Source: Rostrohypoxylon terebratum (lineage: Eukaryota > Ascomycota > Sordariomycetes > Xylariales > Hypoxylaceae). From it: a stretch of DNA of 64,000 nt. The stretch spans positions 310,001-374,000 of the forward strand of contig MU385857.1 in NCBI GenBank assembly GCA_022497145.1. Direction: 5' to 3'. Within the stretch, counting starts at the first letter, position 1. The number at the start of each line of letters is the position of its first letter. Under the pieces are notes generated by a model, which worked only from the letters and a program-made list of their open reading frames with translations, made no database searches and was not told the DNA's origin. The translations under genes and the position numbers were made by a program. Shown here in pieces: positions 46,913 through 58,095 of this stretch.

Positions 46913-48610
46913 TTAATCCTCGTCCATAGATTCGGGTTCCTCTTCTGCCTCGCCCCCCTCGTCGTCGTCTGAGGAACTCTCGTCCTCTTCGACACCGATT
47001 AATCTCTCCTTGCCTTCGGGCAAGCCGGGCTTATCCTGGTCTGAGATCTTGTGTGCGAATGCCTTGCGCACGGCGAGGTTGGTGCTGGTGTCCCAGACGT
47101 GCATGGTTCCCTTGCTTCCGGCGACGGCGAGACGGAAGGCGACCTCGGGATCGGGCGCGAAGTTCGTCGCGAACACCTTGCCGACGTCCAGGTTGCGCGA
47201 GACAACCATGGCTGGGCCCGTCGGCTGGATGTTCCAGAGCTTAACGGTCTTGTCTGTCGACCCGGTGGCCATGAAGCCGGGTATGTGCGCATTGATGTCG
47301 AACGCCGACAGCGATTCGTCGTGCGCTTGTAGAGTCCACACCGGCTTACTTGCCGACGGGTTAGGGGGCGCGTTGCGGATGTCGTGGTAATGTATGATGC
47401 CGTTCTCCGTCGACACGTAGAAATAGTTGGCATCGTGCGGATCCCACCGCACGTTTTCGACGTCGCTCTCCACTCCCCACCGCGGCGCCTTCGCTTCGGG
47501 CGCTCGCATGTCCGCTGCAACGATGGTGCGGTCGTAACTGCCGCTCAGCAGCACTGTAGATTCGACGGAGTGCCACGCCAGCGAGCACACCTTGTCTGTG
47601 TGGTACGAGTAAGACTTAGCGCACTTCGCCGTATGCAAGTCCCACAGCTTCACCGTCTTGTCTGCCGACGCGGAGGCAAGGAGGTTTCGGTGTTTCCTGT
47701 TGGCAGCTAGGGATAAGACTGCGTCGACGTGATACTCGTCGTTGGCCTTCCTTGACTTCTTCTTTTTCTTTTTCTTCCTCTCCTCCTCTTGCGGGTTTGC
47801 GCCTTGACCTAGGATCGCATTAGGATACATGCAATCTATAGTGTCCAAGTCCCAAACTTCGATATCGGGATCCATTGTTCCTATCGCGACAAAGTTGGCT
47901 GTCGAGTCCTTATCCACGGTAGATTTTGATACGGGAATATCGAGCCATTCGACGCATAGGGGTATCGCGGGAAGCATGATGTCGTGGTGTACGTAAAGGT
48001 TGTCTGCTTCGTCTTCGTATACGTAGACCTCTAGATGCGCAAGCTCATCTTCAACCTTGGCGGCTAGTAGAAGGTTGTCTGTTGCTAAGATTTGCAGTTC
48101 CTCTCTATCATCGTCATCGTCGGCCTCGCCCTCAGGTATCGTAATGTATGGGTCATCCTTGTTGGATTCGTAGTATGCTAGGGATTTTATGTTTCCGAAC
48201 ATATCCATGCTTTGGCCCTCGGTTTCTTCGTCGTCGTCATCGTAGTGCTCCAGGTCGTACTTTTTGAGGTCGTCATCGTCGATATCAATGCTATTGGTGG
48301 TAGGATTAGTAGCTAACCGAGAAAAATAAAAATGAAAGCAAACCTACTCCTCAGCAGCATCATCGTTCTCTGGCGAGGGCTTTTCATTTGATTCGCCTGT
48401 TTCCTTCTCGTCACCCTTCTCTTCCTCTCCATCTTCCTCTTCATCCCCGTCTTCTTGCGCTTCTTGTAAATCTTCATTCGCATCGTCTAGCTGTAGCTTA
48501 GCTAGGCTGGCTATTCTCTCGAACTCGTCCTCGTCAAAATCGTATTTAGCGGGGAAGGGCGCCGCAAAACCTCGCGGCACCCACGTTGATGTCGTTATCA
48601 TAGACGACAT
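46913..48610 (-). CDS. PWP1: WD40-repeat protein Pwp1 (ribosome biogenesis)
   Basis: Exons 48348-48610 and 46913-48290 with a 57-bp intron (GTAGGT..CCAATAG, CTACTAATC branch) give 546 residues. The N-terminus has the family start (TWVPRGFAAPFPAKYDFDED) and then a long acidic stretch. FGNIKSLAYYESNKDDPYIT follows the junction. WD repeats run from about 270 to 510, for example LLASASADKTVKLWD and FMATGSTDKTVKLWN. A Lys run (KKKKKKKSRKA, about 260) is a likely nuclear signal, and the C-terminus is acidic. Yeast Pwp1 acts in 25S rRNA processing in the nucleolus. The gene is divergent from PRP16. The start may be three codons further in (48601). Confidence 0.95.
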
Positions 48611-48930
48611 GACTGTGTATCGACTATATGGACCGAATCAATCAGATGGTTGTACTGGGCGCAAAAAAAGTCAAGATCTAGAGCCCAGAGCCCAGAGCCC
48701 CGCGAACTTTTGAATTCACAAAAATTCAGCTTAAAATTTTAGCGGGGCATTCATTATCGATAGGGTTGATAAGAGCCAGGGGCTGCCAGGGCAGTAAGTT
48801 CACGCTTAAACTTTGTTAGTTGAATCAGCCTAAAGCTCACCTACACTTTTGTTTTCCTTCCGTCATCTCAGGGACTTAACCTTACCTGATACTTTATATC
48901 GCAATTCCAGCCAAGATAAATACCTGAAGG
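48611..48930. promoter_or_regulatory. Divergent PWP1/PRP16 promoter
   Basis: A 320-bp shared intergenic region separates two housekeeping start codons. It contains AAAATTTT at 48733-48740, similar to the RRPE element of yeast ribosome-biogenesis promoters, and three tandem AGAGCCC units at 48680-48700. Functional roles are inferred. Confidence 0.5.
48680..48700. repeat. Tandem repeat (AGAGCCC)x3
   Basis: Three perfect 7-bp units within the PWP1/PRP16 divergent promoter. Confidence 0.85.
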
Positions 48931-51921
48931 ATGGATAGAGAAGATGTAAACAGCTCCAACAAGAGGCGAAAGCTAGATTTTAATCCTCTTCGATCCGATG
49001 ACCGCTATTCTTCTCTTCCAAGCCGGAGCCATCCTTCCAGACCGCACGGTCGCTTTCAACATGGCTCCAACCCACGCGCTTCCACTCCTCGTGCCCAATC
49101 GCATTATCCATCGACTCCCAAGCAGAGCGAATTCGACGGTCCCGAACCCCAGGTGAGCTTAGAAGAACAAAATGCTCTCGATCGGGACTGGTACGCCGGC
49201 GATGAGACCGGCCACATCTTCGGCGATGATTCCCATAATCCATTCGGATCGTACGACACATCATGGGTCGAACAACAACAACGGGAAGCTGAGATGATCG
49301 AGAAGAAGGCAGGAAAACATATGAATGCGCGACAACTACAGAGGCAAAAAGATAATGATGCTTGGGAAACGAATCGAATGCTTACGTCCGGTGTCGCCCA
49401 ACGACGAGGCTTGGGCGATGATTTCGATGATGATAATGAGGGAACCCGCGTTCATTTACTTGTTCACGATATCAAACCACCATTTCTCGATGGACGCACA
49501 GTGTTTACAAAGCAGCTGGAACCTGTACCTGCTGTCAAGGATTACCAGAGTGATATGGCCGTATTCAGTCGCAAAGGAAGCCGTGTGGTGAAGGAAAGGA
49601 GACAGCAAAGGGAACGACAACGACAAGCCCAGGAGGCTACCAATATGGCAGGTACGGCGCTTGGAAACCTTATGGGTGTGAAGGAGGACGAGGGCGATAG
49701 TGCTCTGCCAATAGCTACCGAGGAAGATGCCCCCAAATCTGGAGCCAACAAATTCAGCGATCACATGAAGAAGAACGATGGCGCAAGCGAGTTCAGTCAG
49801 AGCAAGACATTACGGGAGCAGAGGGAATTCTTGCCTGCATTTGCCGTGCGAGAGGATCTGTTAAGAGTCATCAGGGACAACCAAGTCGTCATTGTGGTTG
49901 GTGAAACTGGTTCGGGAAAGACGACACAATTAACGCAGTTCCTATACGAAGAAGGTTATGGAAAACGTGGTCTTATAGGCTGCACGCAACCGCGACGAGT
50001 CGCGGCCATGAGTGTGGCAAAACGAGTGGCTGAAGAAATGGAAGTAAAACTAGGCAGTACGGTTGGTTACGCGATCCGATTTGAAGACTGCACTAGCAAA
50101 GATACGGTCATCAAATATATGACGGATGGCGTTTTACTTCGAGAATCCTTAAACGAACGAGATTTGGATCGCTATTCATGCGTTATTATGGACGAGGCCC
50201 ACGAGCGAGCCCTGAATACGGACGTTTTAATGGGTCTCTTCAACAAGATATTGCAGCGTCGGAGAGACCTCAAGTTAATAGTCACGTCAGCTACCATGAA
50301 CTCGAAGCGATTCTCCGATTTCTTTGGCGGAGCGCCCGAATTCACTATCCCAGGTCGAACTTTCCCCGTCAATATCATGTTCCACAGGTCGCCGGTTGAA
50401 GACTACGTTGATCAAGCTGTCCAGTCGGTGCTATCAATCCACATATCACAGGATCCTGGCGATATTTTAGTGTTCATGACAGGTCAGGAGGATATTGAGT
50501 GCACATGCGAATTAGTACGAGAGCGACTCGACGCTCTAAAAGATCCACCGAAGCTCAGCATTCTTCCAATCTACAGCCAAATGCCCGCAGATCTCCAAGC
50601 CAAGATTTTCGATAGGGCGCCGCCCGGAGTTCGGAAATGTATTGTGGCTACCAATATTGCAGAAACTAGTTTAACAGTCGACGGTATTATGTACGTCGTG
50701 GATGCAGGTTACTCCAAATTAAAGGTGTACAACCCTCGGATGGGCATGGATACGTTGCAGATTACGCCAATATCGCAAGCAAACGGTGGTCAACGAGCCG
50801 GCCGTGCAGGTCGAACGGGTCCCGGAAAAGCATTCCGCCTGTACACCGAAAAAGCCTTCAAGGATGAGCTTTACATCCAAACTATACCCGAAATTCAAAG
50901 GACAAATCTCAGCAACACAGTGCTGCTTCTCAAATCACTAGGCGTCCGAGATCTACTTGATTTTGATTTCATGGATCCGCCACCGCAAGATACCATCACC
51001 ACATCTCTCTTCGACCTTTGGGCTTTAGGGGCGTTGGACAACCTTGGCGAACTCACAGATTTAGGGTCCAAAATGAACGCTTTTCCTATGGATCCGTCGT
51101 TGGCAAAGCTTCTCATTATGTCCGAAGAGTATGGCTGCAGCGAGGAAATGGTGACTATTGTTTCTATGCTGTCCGTCCCTAATGTCTTCTACCGACCGAA
51201 GGAACGACAAGAAGAGTCAGATGCCGCGCGCGAAAAGTTCTTCGTACCCGAATCCGATCACCTAACTTACCTCCATGTGTATTCTCAATGGAAAACGAAC
51301 GGCTACTCGGATGGTTGGTGTACGCGTCACTTTCTACATCCGAAATCTCTACGCAGAGCAAAGGAAATCAGAGACCAGCTTCTCGATATCATGAAAATGC
51401 AGAAGATGGAAATGATCAGCTGTGGTACAGACTGGGATATTATTCGCAAATGCATTTGTTCGGGTTACTATCACCAAGCGGCTAAGGTGAAGGGTATCGG
51501 GGAGTACATTAACTTACGCACATCGGTCACCGTACAGCTTCACCCTACGAGTGCGCTGTATGGTCTCGGTTTCCTACCCGACTACGTTATTTATCACGAA
51601 CTTATCCTCACGTCGAAAGAGTATATGTCGACAGTAACATCCGTCGATCCCCACTGGCTTGCTGAGCTAGGTGGAGTGTTTTACTCTGTAAAGGAGAAGG
51701 GATATTCGGCTCGAGAAAAGCGCATTACCGAAACAGAATTCAATCGCAAGATGGAAATAGAAGCCAAGATGGCAGAAGATAAGAGGAAGTACGAAGAACA
51801 GAAGAAGCAGGAAGAAGAACGGGCGGCGAAGAAGCCTGTTGCAAAGAACGGAGCGAAGAAAATCATAGCTACCGGCGCCGTGAAGAAGCCCGTAGCTAAG
51901 CGAAAAGGAAGAGGATTTTAG
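48931..51921 (+). CDS. PRP16: DEAH-box pre-mRNA splicing helicase Prp16
   Basis: Intronless, 996 residues. Residues 1-300 are the hydrophilic N-terminal region (LEEQNALDRDWYAGDETGH, then an Arg/Gln-rich helix). The helicase core follows: GETGSGKT at 324-331, TQPRRVAAMSVAKRV, DEAH at 421-424, SAT at 453-455, TNIAETS and QRAGRAGRTGPG at 621-632. Winged-helix, ratchet and OB-fold regions follow (HPTSALYGLGFLPDYVIYHE), then a Lys-rich tail. The C-terminal FNRKMEIEAKMAED segment and the N-terminal region favour Prp16/DHX38 over Prp2, Prp22 and Prp43. Prp16 uses ATP to remodel the spliceosome after the first catalytic step. All catalytic motifs are intact. Confidence 0.95.
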   Translation: MDREDVNSSNKRRKLDFNPLRSDDRYSSLPSRSHPSRPHGRFQHGSNPRASTPRAQSHYPSTPKQSEFDGPEPQVSLEEQNALDRDWYAGDETGHIFGDDSHNPFGSYDTSWVEQQQREAEMIEKKAGKHMNARQLQRQKDNDAWETNRMLTSGVAQRRGLGDDFDDDNEGTRVHLLVHDIKPPFLDGRTVFTKQLEPVPAVKDYQSDMAVFSRKGSRVVKERRQQRERQRQAQEATNMAGTALGNLMGVKEDEGDSALPIATEEDAPKSGANKFSDHMKKNDGASEFSQSKTLREQREFLPAFAVREDLLRVIRDNQVVIVVGETGSGKTTQLTQFLYEEGYGKRGLIGCTQPRRVAAMSVAKRVAEEMEVKLGSTVGYAIRFEDCTSKDTVIKYMTDGVLLRESLNERDLDRYSCVIMDEAHERALNTDVLMGLFNKILQRRRDLKLIVTSATMNSKRFSDFFGGAPEFTIPGRTFPVNIMFHRSPVEDYVDQAVQSVLSIHISQDPGDILVFMTGQEDIECTCELVRERLDALKDPPKLSILPIYSQMPADLQAKIFDRAPPGVRKCIVATNIAETSLTVDGIMYVVDAGYSKLKVYNPRMGMDTLQITPISQANGGQRAGRAGRTGPGKAFRLYTEKAFKDELYIQTIPEIQRTNLSNTVLLLKSLGVRDLLDFDFMDPPPQDTITTSLFDLWALGALDNLGELTDLGSKMNAFPMDPSLAKLLIMSEEYGCSEEMVTIVSMLSVPNVFYRPKERQEESDAAREKFFVPESDHLTYLHVYSQWKTNGYSDGWCTRHFLHPKSLRRAKEIRDQLLDIMKMQKMEMISCGTDWDIIRKCICSGYYHQAAKVKGIGEYINLRTSVTVQLHPTSALYGLGFLPDYVIYHELILTSKEYMSTVTSVDPHWLAELGGVFYSVKEKGYSAREKRITETEFNRKMEIEAKMAEDKRKYEEQKKQEEERAAKKPVAKNGAKKIIATGAVKKPVAKRKGRGF

Positions 51922-52041
51922 TTGACATGTGGAACACCTCATACCTAGGGGGGATATATATAATGATATTGAATTAGGTCAAAGTGTTACGGCTTATGTG
52001 AATACAGTTTATTACTCTTCAGTTTGGTCGATCCTTACCCC

Positions 52042-52535
52042 TTATCTTCGTATTTCGAAGCGAGACTCCCCTTCTTGCACATCTCGGGATTCTTTGTCCA
52101 GTCTCACGACATGAGCATGAGTTGGGCCTCTATCAAGTTCCTTGAGAAACGAGTTAATGGAGTCTTCTTCTCCTTGAGCCTCGCCTTCAACCTAGAATGA
52201 ATGAGTGAGTGAGTGCGATTAACGCTTAGTTTGAATCATAGCGGTAGTCAGTCTTACTTTTCCATTTTCCGTATTTCGACACCATCCCGTAATACCGTGT
52301 TCTAGCGCCTTCTTAAGGGCGAAATATCGGTAGCTCACACCTATCACATCGTGACGTCAGCTTCTAGTCCTCTATCTGGGATTTTGGGTACAATCCCCTA
52401 GCCGTCACATCGGAGTTGAAGCTGTTCATACCTTGAACTCGACCGTGGACTAAGAAATAAACCTAAATCGAATTAGCTGAAGACTATACCATTGGAGTCT
52501 ATTTGAGAATTAATATCGCATACTCGTTGTGACAT
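52042..52535 (-). CDS. Acylphosphatase, four small exons
   Basis: Exons 52524-52535 (12 nt), 52432-52462, 52258-52340 and 52042-52191 give 91 residues, the normal acylphosphatase size. Introns of 61, 91 and 66 bp use GTATGC..TTTAG, GTATGA..GATAG and GTAAGA..TCTAG. The spliced protein begins MSQRVYFLVHGRVQGVSYRY, followed by FALKKALEHGITGWCRNTEN and ending EGESRFEIRR. Catalytic R19 and N37 are present. The usual GVGFR is GVSYR here. The enzyme hydrolyses acyl phosphates such as 1,3-bisphosphoglycerate or carbamoyl phosphate in the cytosol. No single open frame exceeds 50 codons, so simple ORF scans miss it. The gene is convergent with PRP16, ending 120 bp downstream of it. Confidence 0.9.
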
Positions 52536-52940
52536 CTTGAGCGTTTATGTTTATTATGGTGTAGTAGATAACCTTGGAATATAGGGATGCGTACAAAGTA
52601 TAGGTAGGGTGTGTCCAATGACGATGGAGCTATCTAAGTCCTAGGACCTAGGACCTAGGTACCTAGCTTTATCTAAGACGGATTCCCGATGACCTCGAAG
52701 TCCCGATCGGGACTGACCCAGAAGCGATAAGCGGCATATCACCGGCTAAACTAAACTCGTCCGAAGACCGCAGTCTAGACTGTGTTACATTTCAGTTGTC
52801 ATTTCAATGTTGTACAATACATACTCCGTACATTTACATTTGTACATACATCAATCATCAATCGCATCTAAACACGGGCGACACCAACAATCCGATCATC
52901 TATGTAATATTTACCTATTAGCGACAGCTAGCTTTTCATC
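52536..52940. other. Divergent promoter, acylphosphatase / TLS1-like
   Basis: A 405-bp divergent spacer. It holds the densest CCTAGGA array of the window (52640-52666). Confidence 0.55.
52640..52666. repeat. CCTAGGA tandem cluster
   Basis: CCTAGGACCTAGGACCTAGG continues into TACCTAG: three direct 7-bp units, each itself containing the palindrome CCTAGG. Confidence 0.75.
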
Positions 52941-54473
52941 ATGGACAGCGCGACTCTAGAGGCGACTCCAGAAGCTACATCAGAGACTCAAGTACAACCA
53001 CAAGTAGTCTTTCGAGGAAAGAAGAGAAAGACATACAGACAACGAGCCGAGCCAACCAGCGAAGACATCACCATCGCCAACGAAGCCTCGACTCCCACAA
53101 CCGTAGAGGCGCAACAATCAGCGATCGCGTCACCCAAAAACCAAGCCGAGGCCACGACGACAGAGGAAGAGAAAGAGAGCGGATTGTCAGTAAGCGAGGT
53201 CCTGCGCCTTCGCAACGCGCGAAAGGCGAGGCTAGGCGGCGTCAAATTCGGCGGTCATGCTCCAAACTCTAGCGATGCGCCAAAATCAGATAATGGCGAG
53301 GCTTTCGACGACCTGAGCCTGATGATCCGCGAAGAGGAGGCCAAGGTGACGGATATCGCGGCTGGCGTGCAGAAGCGGTTCGCGCCACAGACGGGGCTAT
53401 CTACAGAGCTTGTCAACAAGCACATGTGAGTGTCGCCTCTTTCCCTCTCCTTCATTCAACCTACTCCTATCCCTTCTGTCCCCTTTCCCCAGTTATTGAT
53501 AATCTACCACGCGCCGCACAACCATCTGCGCAGCTGCTGATGGAGCAAGGGAGGAATACATAGAATCCGAATTAGCCAAGCGACACCACGCAATCGCTTC
53601 CTCATCCAGCGCCGCCGGCCCTTCCCGGGTCCCGGGCTTAGCCGTACCGCTCTCGTCTGCATTTGTGTCTAGTAAAGATTCGCAAAGCCAAGACACGACA
53701 ACAACAAGCGACAACGCACACCCACCGTCGACGACTGTGATAGCCGCTCCCCGACCCCCGGAACACTCGCACCGCGCGCTGCAAGGGCAGCTGACGGAAG
53801 TCGACCTAGGCGACGAGGCGCGCAGCCGCAACGAAGCGCTGACGGAGCGCGCCACGCGCCGCATCCTGCACGGCTCGGGCGTCGCCACGGATGAAGACGA
53901 GGATAGCGAGGGGAAGGGTGCGAATGGCGGGCGTCCGAGGAAGGTGCGGTTAGGGCGTGACGGCAAGCCCTGGCGTGCGAGGAATCGGAGAACGAGCGAC
54001 GACGTGAGGAGGGATCAATTGGTCGAGCAGATATTACGGGAAAATAGACGTAAGTGCCCTCCAGCCCAACCACTTTACAACTTAAAAGTTTTACGCACCC
54101 GTATGCGGTACACGAGCAGTGGATATGAACAGTAAGCGCTAACACCCCCAAAGTAGATGTCTACGATACCCCCACGCCGCCCCAAACATCGAACGCAGGC
54201 GCTGACGGCACCGAACCGGACGGCGCGGCGGACGACCGGATCGCGGAGGAGTTCCGCCGCGAGTTCATGGACGCGCAGGCCGAGCGCCAGCAGAAGCGCA
54301 AGAAACCCACCAACGCGCCACCCGGCGGCGGGCCAGGCGGCCCCGGGAGCAAGGGTCAGAAGGACGAGGATGTCCTGAGAGGTCCGAAACTCGGTGGGAG
54401 TCGCAATGTGCGCGCCGCTATGCGCAACTTGCTGCTTGAGAAGGCTAAGGAGGCGAAGAAGCCTGGGCGATAA
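52941..54473 (+). CDS. TLS1/C9orf78 (HCA59) family protein
   Basis: Exons 52941-53425, 53550-54049 and 54157-54473, with introns of 124 bp (GTGAGT..GAGCAAG) and 107 bp (GTAAGT..AAAGTAG), give 433 residues. Features are VFRGKKRKTYRQR near the N-terminus, LSVSEVLRLRNARKARLGGV at about 74-93, a central ATDIAAGVQKRF-like stretch (TDIAAGVQKRFAPQTG), NKHMEEYIESELAKR across the first junction, and a C-terminal charged region. Fission yeast Tls1 promotes splicing of shelterin and other transcripts, and human C9orf78 is a spliceosome C-complex-associated protein. Acceptor 1 was chosen because it alone restores HMEEYIESELAK; the upstream CGCAG gives a stop. The central region is Ser/Thr-rich and long for the family. 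Confidence 0.85.
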
Positions 54474-56313
54474 CAGGGAGTCGGAGAAGTGAAGAATTTG
54501 GGATACCTGGGGGGCGGGGGCCGGCCGGGGGAAGGAAGAGGGAAATCGAGTTGTATACCTCATAGCATCAATTATGGGTGAGCGGCTGGGGCGGCAATGT
54601 TGAGGATCTGGGAAGAAAAGGAGACGTGGTTTTAGTATACTAGGGTATAGCAAGCACACTGGATGCGCATGCATACACGGGCACACACATATATACGTTG
54701 TTGGCAAGTTATGAAGGCGGACTACTCAGTCAAACTCTCTATACCCGGCTCAATCTGTGAAGTAAACTATATAATCTGTGTTCGGGTCACTTTTCCTATG
54801 TTCTGTGTACAAGCTTACTTGTTCTACCATATCCAATGCGCTGTTCCTGGAGAACCGAGTTTTACGAACAAACCGTCGAGGTGGTCGAAAGATAGGTACT
54901 CAGGATCAACATCAACGCTTTTGCCTTCCCAAGTTTCAACGTCGAACGTAGCTTACGCAGCCCGCTCCTTCAAGATATCCAAAACGCCACGCGTCCGTGT
55001 TTCTATAACTGAGACAGCTTGTCTGAGCTGCTCTTGAGGTACGGGTCGCTACTAGGTACCTAATTCTCGACGCTCTTACTGTACGACGAGAGCACAGCCC
55101 GTAAGATCTTACTCAGCTAGCATCCATCTGTACATATCTGACGAAACCTGACTAATCATGTAATAAGCAGCACAGCAACCGATGTTAGGATACTACATAT
55201 GTAGGTGTCTAATTCTAGAGTAATTCACAGCTTCCCAATTACCTAGGTAAGGATAAGGAGTTCAAACAAGCAGATTCTTATTTCAATATCTCCAAGTTCA
55301 TGTACAACTAGCGTTTCGAAGAGAGATGGATGGTAACTATAACGTAGTGTTCGTGATCGCATTGCTACCCTATATATAAAAGTTTCGTCTCGGAACCGTG
55401 AACGCCCCCGGGCGAATAAATGTCCTTATATCAAACATGGAAGCTTCCCCCCAAAATTCGTAGTAGATACGCGCGTGAATATTTCTTTCTCCCCTTCCAC
55501 ACAAAAATGGTACAACGTGGCGATTGCCGACCAGCTTGCGTTTTTCCGCGCGAGTCTTGCAGCTCCAAAAAAAAAACATATAGATAGATAGATAGATGGG
55601 TAGATGGGTAGATGGTAGGTAACCAGTATCTCCGACCCGAAAAAAACGTATCTTGCAGTGGGAATCCTTTCCTAGGGGGAAAATATATATGGAATTCCGG
55701 AAAACGAGTTATAAAACGTTCATGGACCCAATCCTCGATGTGGAAAACGCCGGTTGGAATTCGAGATTTGCCTCTCAGTATAGTCATAGAGAGAAAGTCC
55801 GGTATATAAAAAGATAAAAAGCGGCCAGCGGCCAGCAGCGCAGGATCGATTGCCCCCTTTAGGGAAAGTATAGAAGTGAACGAGTTTGTTCGTGGAATGA
55901 TCGGTGCTAAATACAAACGCTCTCTATGCCGTTCCTTAGTAACGCCTATCCCATGTGTCGTACGAAGATATTCGTGGTGGCTTAGGAGTGCGATTTCCCT
56001 ACGTTCCTGAAGCAGGGTAGTACTTGGGTTTGGTATAACCCTGTAGATATCATAAATGTGACTCTTGGCTAAGAGTATACGTCTCGGATGATCCAATTGT
56101 TAATCCAGCCCTTGATAAAAGTCGTCGTCGGGCACCAAATGGCTTCCGTCGTAGTTAGATAAGAATGACTCCAAGGCTCTGCGACATGCCGTCAATAGAT
56201 CATCTATTGGCATAGGCAGCAACCCTATATAGCCGTCCGCATGGATATCCTAGATGGTGAATCACTCCATCCTCGAATTAGATCCACGGTGCCGGGCGCG
56301 ATAATGTGGTAAC
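54474..56313. other. Convergent 3' region
   Basis: About 1.8 kb between the TLS1-like gene (+) and the zinc-finger gene (-). No true-ATG gene is supported. A 221-codon minus frame (55431-56096) starts with TTG and looks like chance or 3' untranslated sequence. A TAGA/TGGGTAGA tandem tract lies at 55580-55615. Confidence 0.5.
55580..55615. repeat. TAGA and TGGGTAGA tandem tract
   Basis: Four TAGA units pass into TGGGTAGA units in non-coding DNA. Confidence 0.8.
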
Positions 56314-58095
56314 TCATCGAATGTCCAGCTGGAAGGGTTTAAATCTGCCGCCGATAGTGGCACAGCGCGGGCACTTTCGGCGGGCCCCTTGCTCTTCCAT
56401 TAAGACGTTGACACAGTCACGACATAACCCGCAAATGCATTCGGTACATGCGTAAGACTCTCGTAGCTTTGATGTCCTTTGGCATGCGGCGCAGTATATG
56501 TGCACATCTTGTGACGAGTAACCTGGAGATGAATCTGAGAGTCCAGAAGCTCCTATGTGAAAGTTTTCTCCGCTTTCGCCACTTTCGACGGACGGGAAAG
56601 GTTCTGGAATCTCTTGGGCAAAAGATGGTGGAGTAAGAGCTTGTTGCAAGGGAGAGGCTTGGTAGCCTTGGAAATGTTGATGGGGGAATGGGGGTAGGGA
56701 AGCTCGATGTATTGATATAGGGGATTGGGGGACCTGGGAAGTTAGAGAAGGAAAATAAGTGTGCCGGGCACGACTTACAGGAGTCCTGTCCTCATCGATA
56801 TCTTCAGTGGCCGAGGCTGCGGCGTCGATGAGGTCTTCCCACCTTTTGCCATAGTCGGCTGAGGGCTCGACAGAATGAGCCTTGCGATCAATTCCTCCTG
56901 GCTTAAGCCGGTCATCATTCTGAATTCTTCGGAGCCAGTCCGTAGCAGAACCCTTGGATTTCTGCTTCTTGTGGCCGCGCTTGGTAATAGACTGCTTTCT
57001 AGGTCGATTGGGACCAAATGACCGGTGAATGGGAGGGAGAGTTGAAGAACGACCTGGAGGAGAATTGGAGAGGATTGAAGGGAGTAAGTCTCTACGCGGT
57101 GCAGAATTTAAAGAAGGAAATGGTTCACTCGTTGGCTCGTTCCCAACATGTATCGGCGGTAATTCAATCGTACTCCTGGGTATCCTCCGGCCGTCATTAT
57201 CAGACTGCCAACCCTATTTGAGTCAAAATTAGCATTTTTGACGTCGCCAATCTCTTCGATTACGTTGAGGCAATCCTTACTGCTTCTGTATCCCAATCTG
57301 TTTCGAACTTGTGTTGGCCGCCCAACTGGGCTAGAGCAGCCGCAGCGCTTGCTGCCGGGAGCAATGAACCACCGGGGTACTCATCACTATGTCGTGGAGT
57401 GGCGGGAGCACTCGACCCGTCTCGAGGATATGGATGACGCTCATGCGGGTAGGCTTTGAGCGCCGGGTCGAGGTTTGATTGGGGTGGACCGGCAGAGTTC
57501 TGAGTTTGGGATCGATCGGTAGGGGGGGTGTTAATCATAAGCAAGAAGCTCTCCTCGGTCGCAGGGAGCTTCGATATATAGTGTTCGGGATGCGCTCGTC
57601 GAATATGCTCTTGCATCGAGCGATATCTCTTTTCCTAATGACCCGAATGAAAGAGTTAGACTCAATCTTTATGAAGTATACGATCAAACCATAGATATGA
57701 ACATATGTGTCGGCATTTAGTATGAGAAATAGCTCTCGAATCTTTCGAAGTCATGAGACCCGGCAAAGCTTCGTCATCTTCATCTTCATCTTCGCAACTC
57801 TCCCGGTGCAAGTCAATGAACAGACAAAGACGTAACTTACGCCAATGCAGCGCTTGCGACAACTAGAGCCATCCTGGTTTCGCAGAGGACAGACGACTTC
57901 ATTGTTGGAGTCGGTAATAGAGAAGGAGGACGTTAAGGAAGATCGAGGCGGCATCTTGACCCAATCAACCCCGCCATTTACTGGTCGGGAATCGAAGGCG
58001 GGGGGGTTCGCGAGAATCGATACGGTTGTTGGCGATAAGAAGTTTGGCTGATAGCTATCAATTGACGATGGCTCAGGTCTGTGAAGCTTGGGCAT
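56314..58095 (-). CDS. Fungal zinc-finger protein, C2H2-like plus C-terminal RING-like
   Basis: Exons 57841-58095, 57281-57634, 56779-57213 and 56314-56733, all joined in phase 0, with introns of 206, 67 and 45 bp, give 487 residues. The protein begins MPKLHRPEPSSIDSYQPN. A C2H2-like finger spans exons 1 and 2: VVCPLRNQDGSSCRKRC (from about 66) and SMQEHIRRAHPEHY with H95 and H100. The centre is Pro/Ser-rich with a basic patch (RPRKQSITKRGHKKQKSKG), a probable nuclear signal. The C-terminal 60 residues contain YCAACQ, YACTECICGLCRDC and RKCPRCATIGG, a compact Cys-rich RING-like or zinc-ribbon domain. It may act as a ubiquitin ligase or DNA-binding factor; neither is proven. Exon 3 has no ATG-initiated frame. 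Confidence 0.82.

Noticed and set aside
47010..47710. Long plus-strand frames opposite PWP1
   Set aside because: Antisense shadows of GC-rich WD40 coding sequence.
55431..56096. 221-codon minus-strand open frame
   Set aside because: It begins with TTG, its first in-frame ATG is far inside, composition is irregular, and it lies in the probable 3' untranslated region of the zinc-finger gene.
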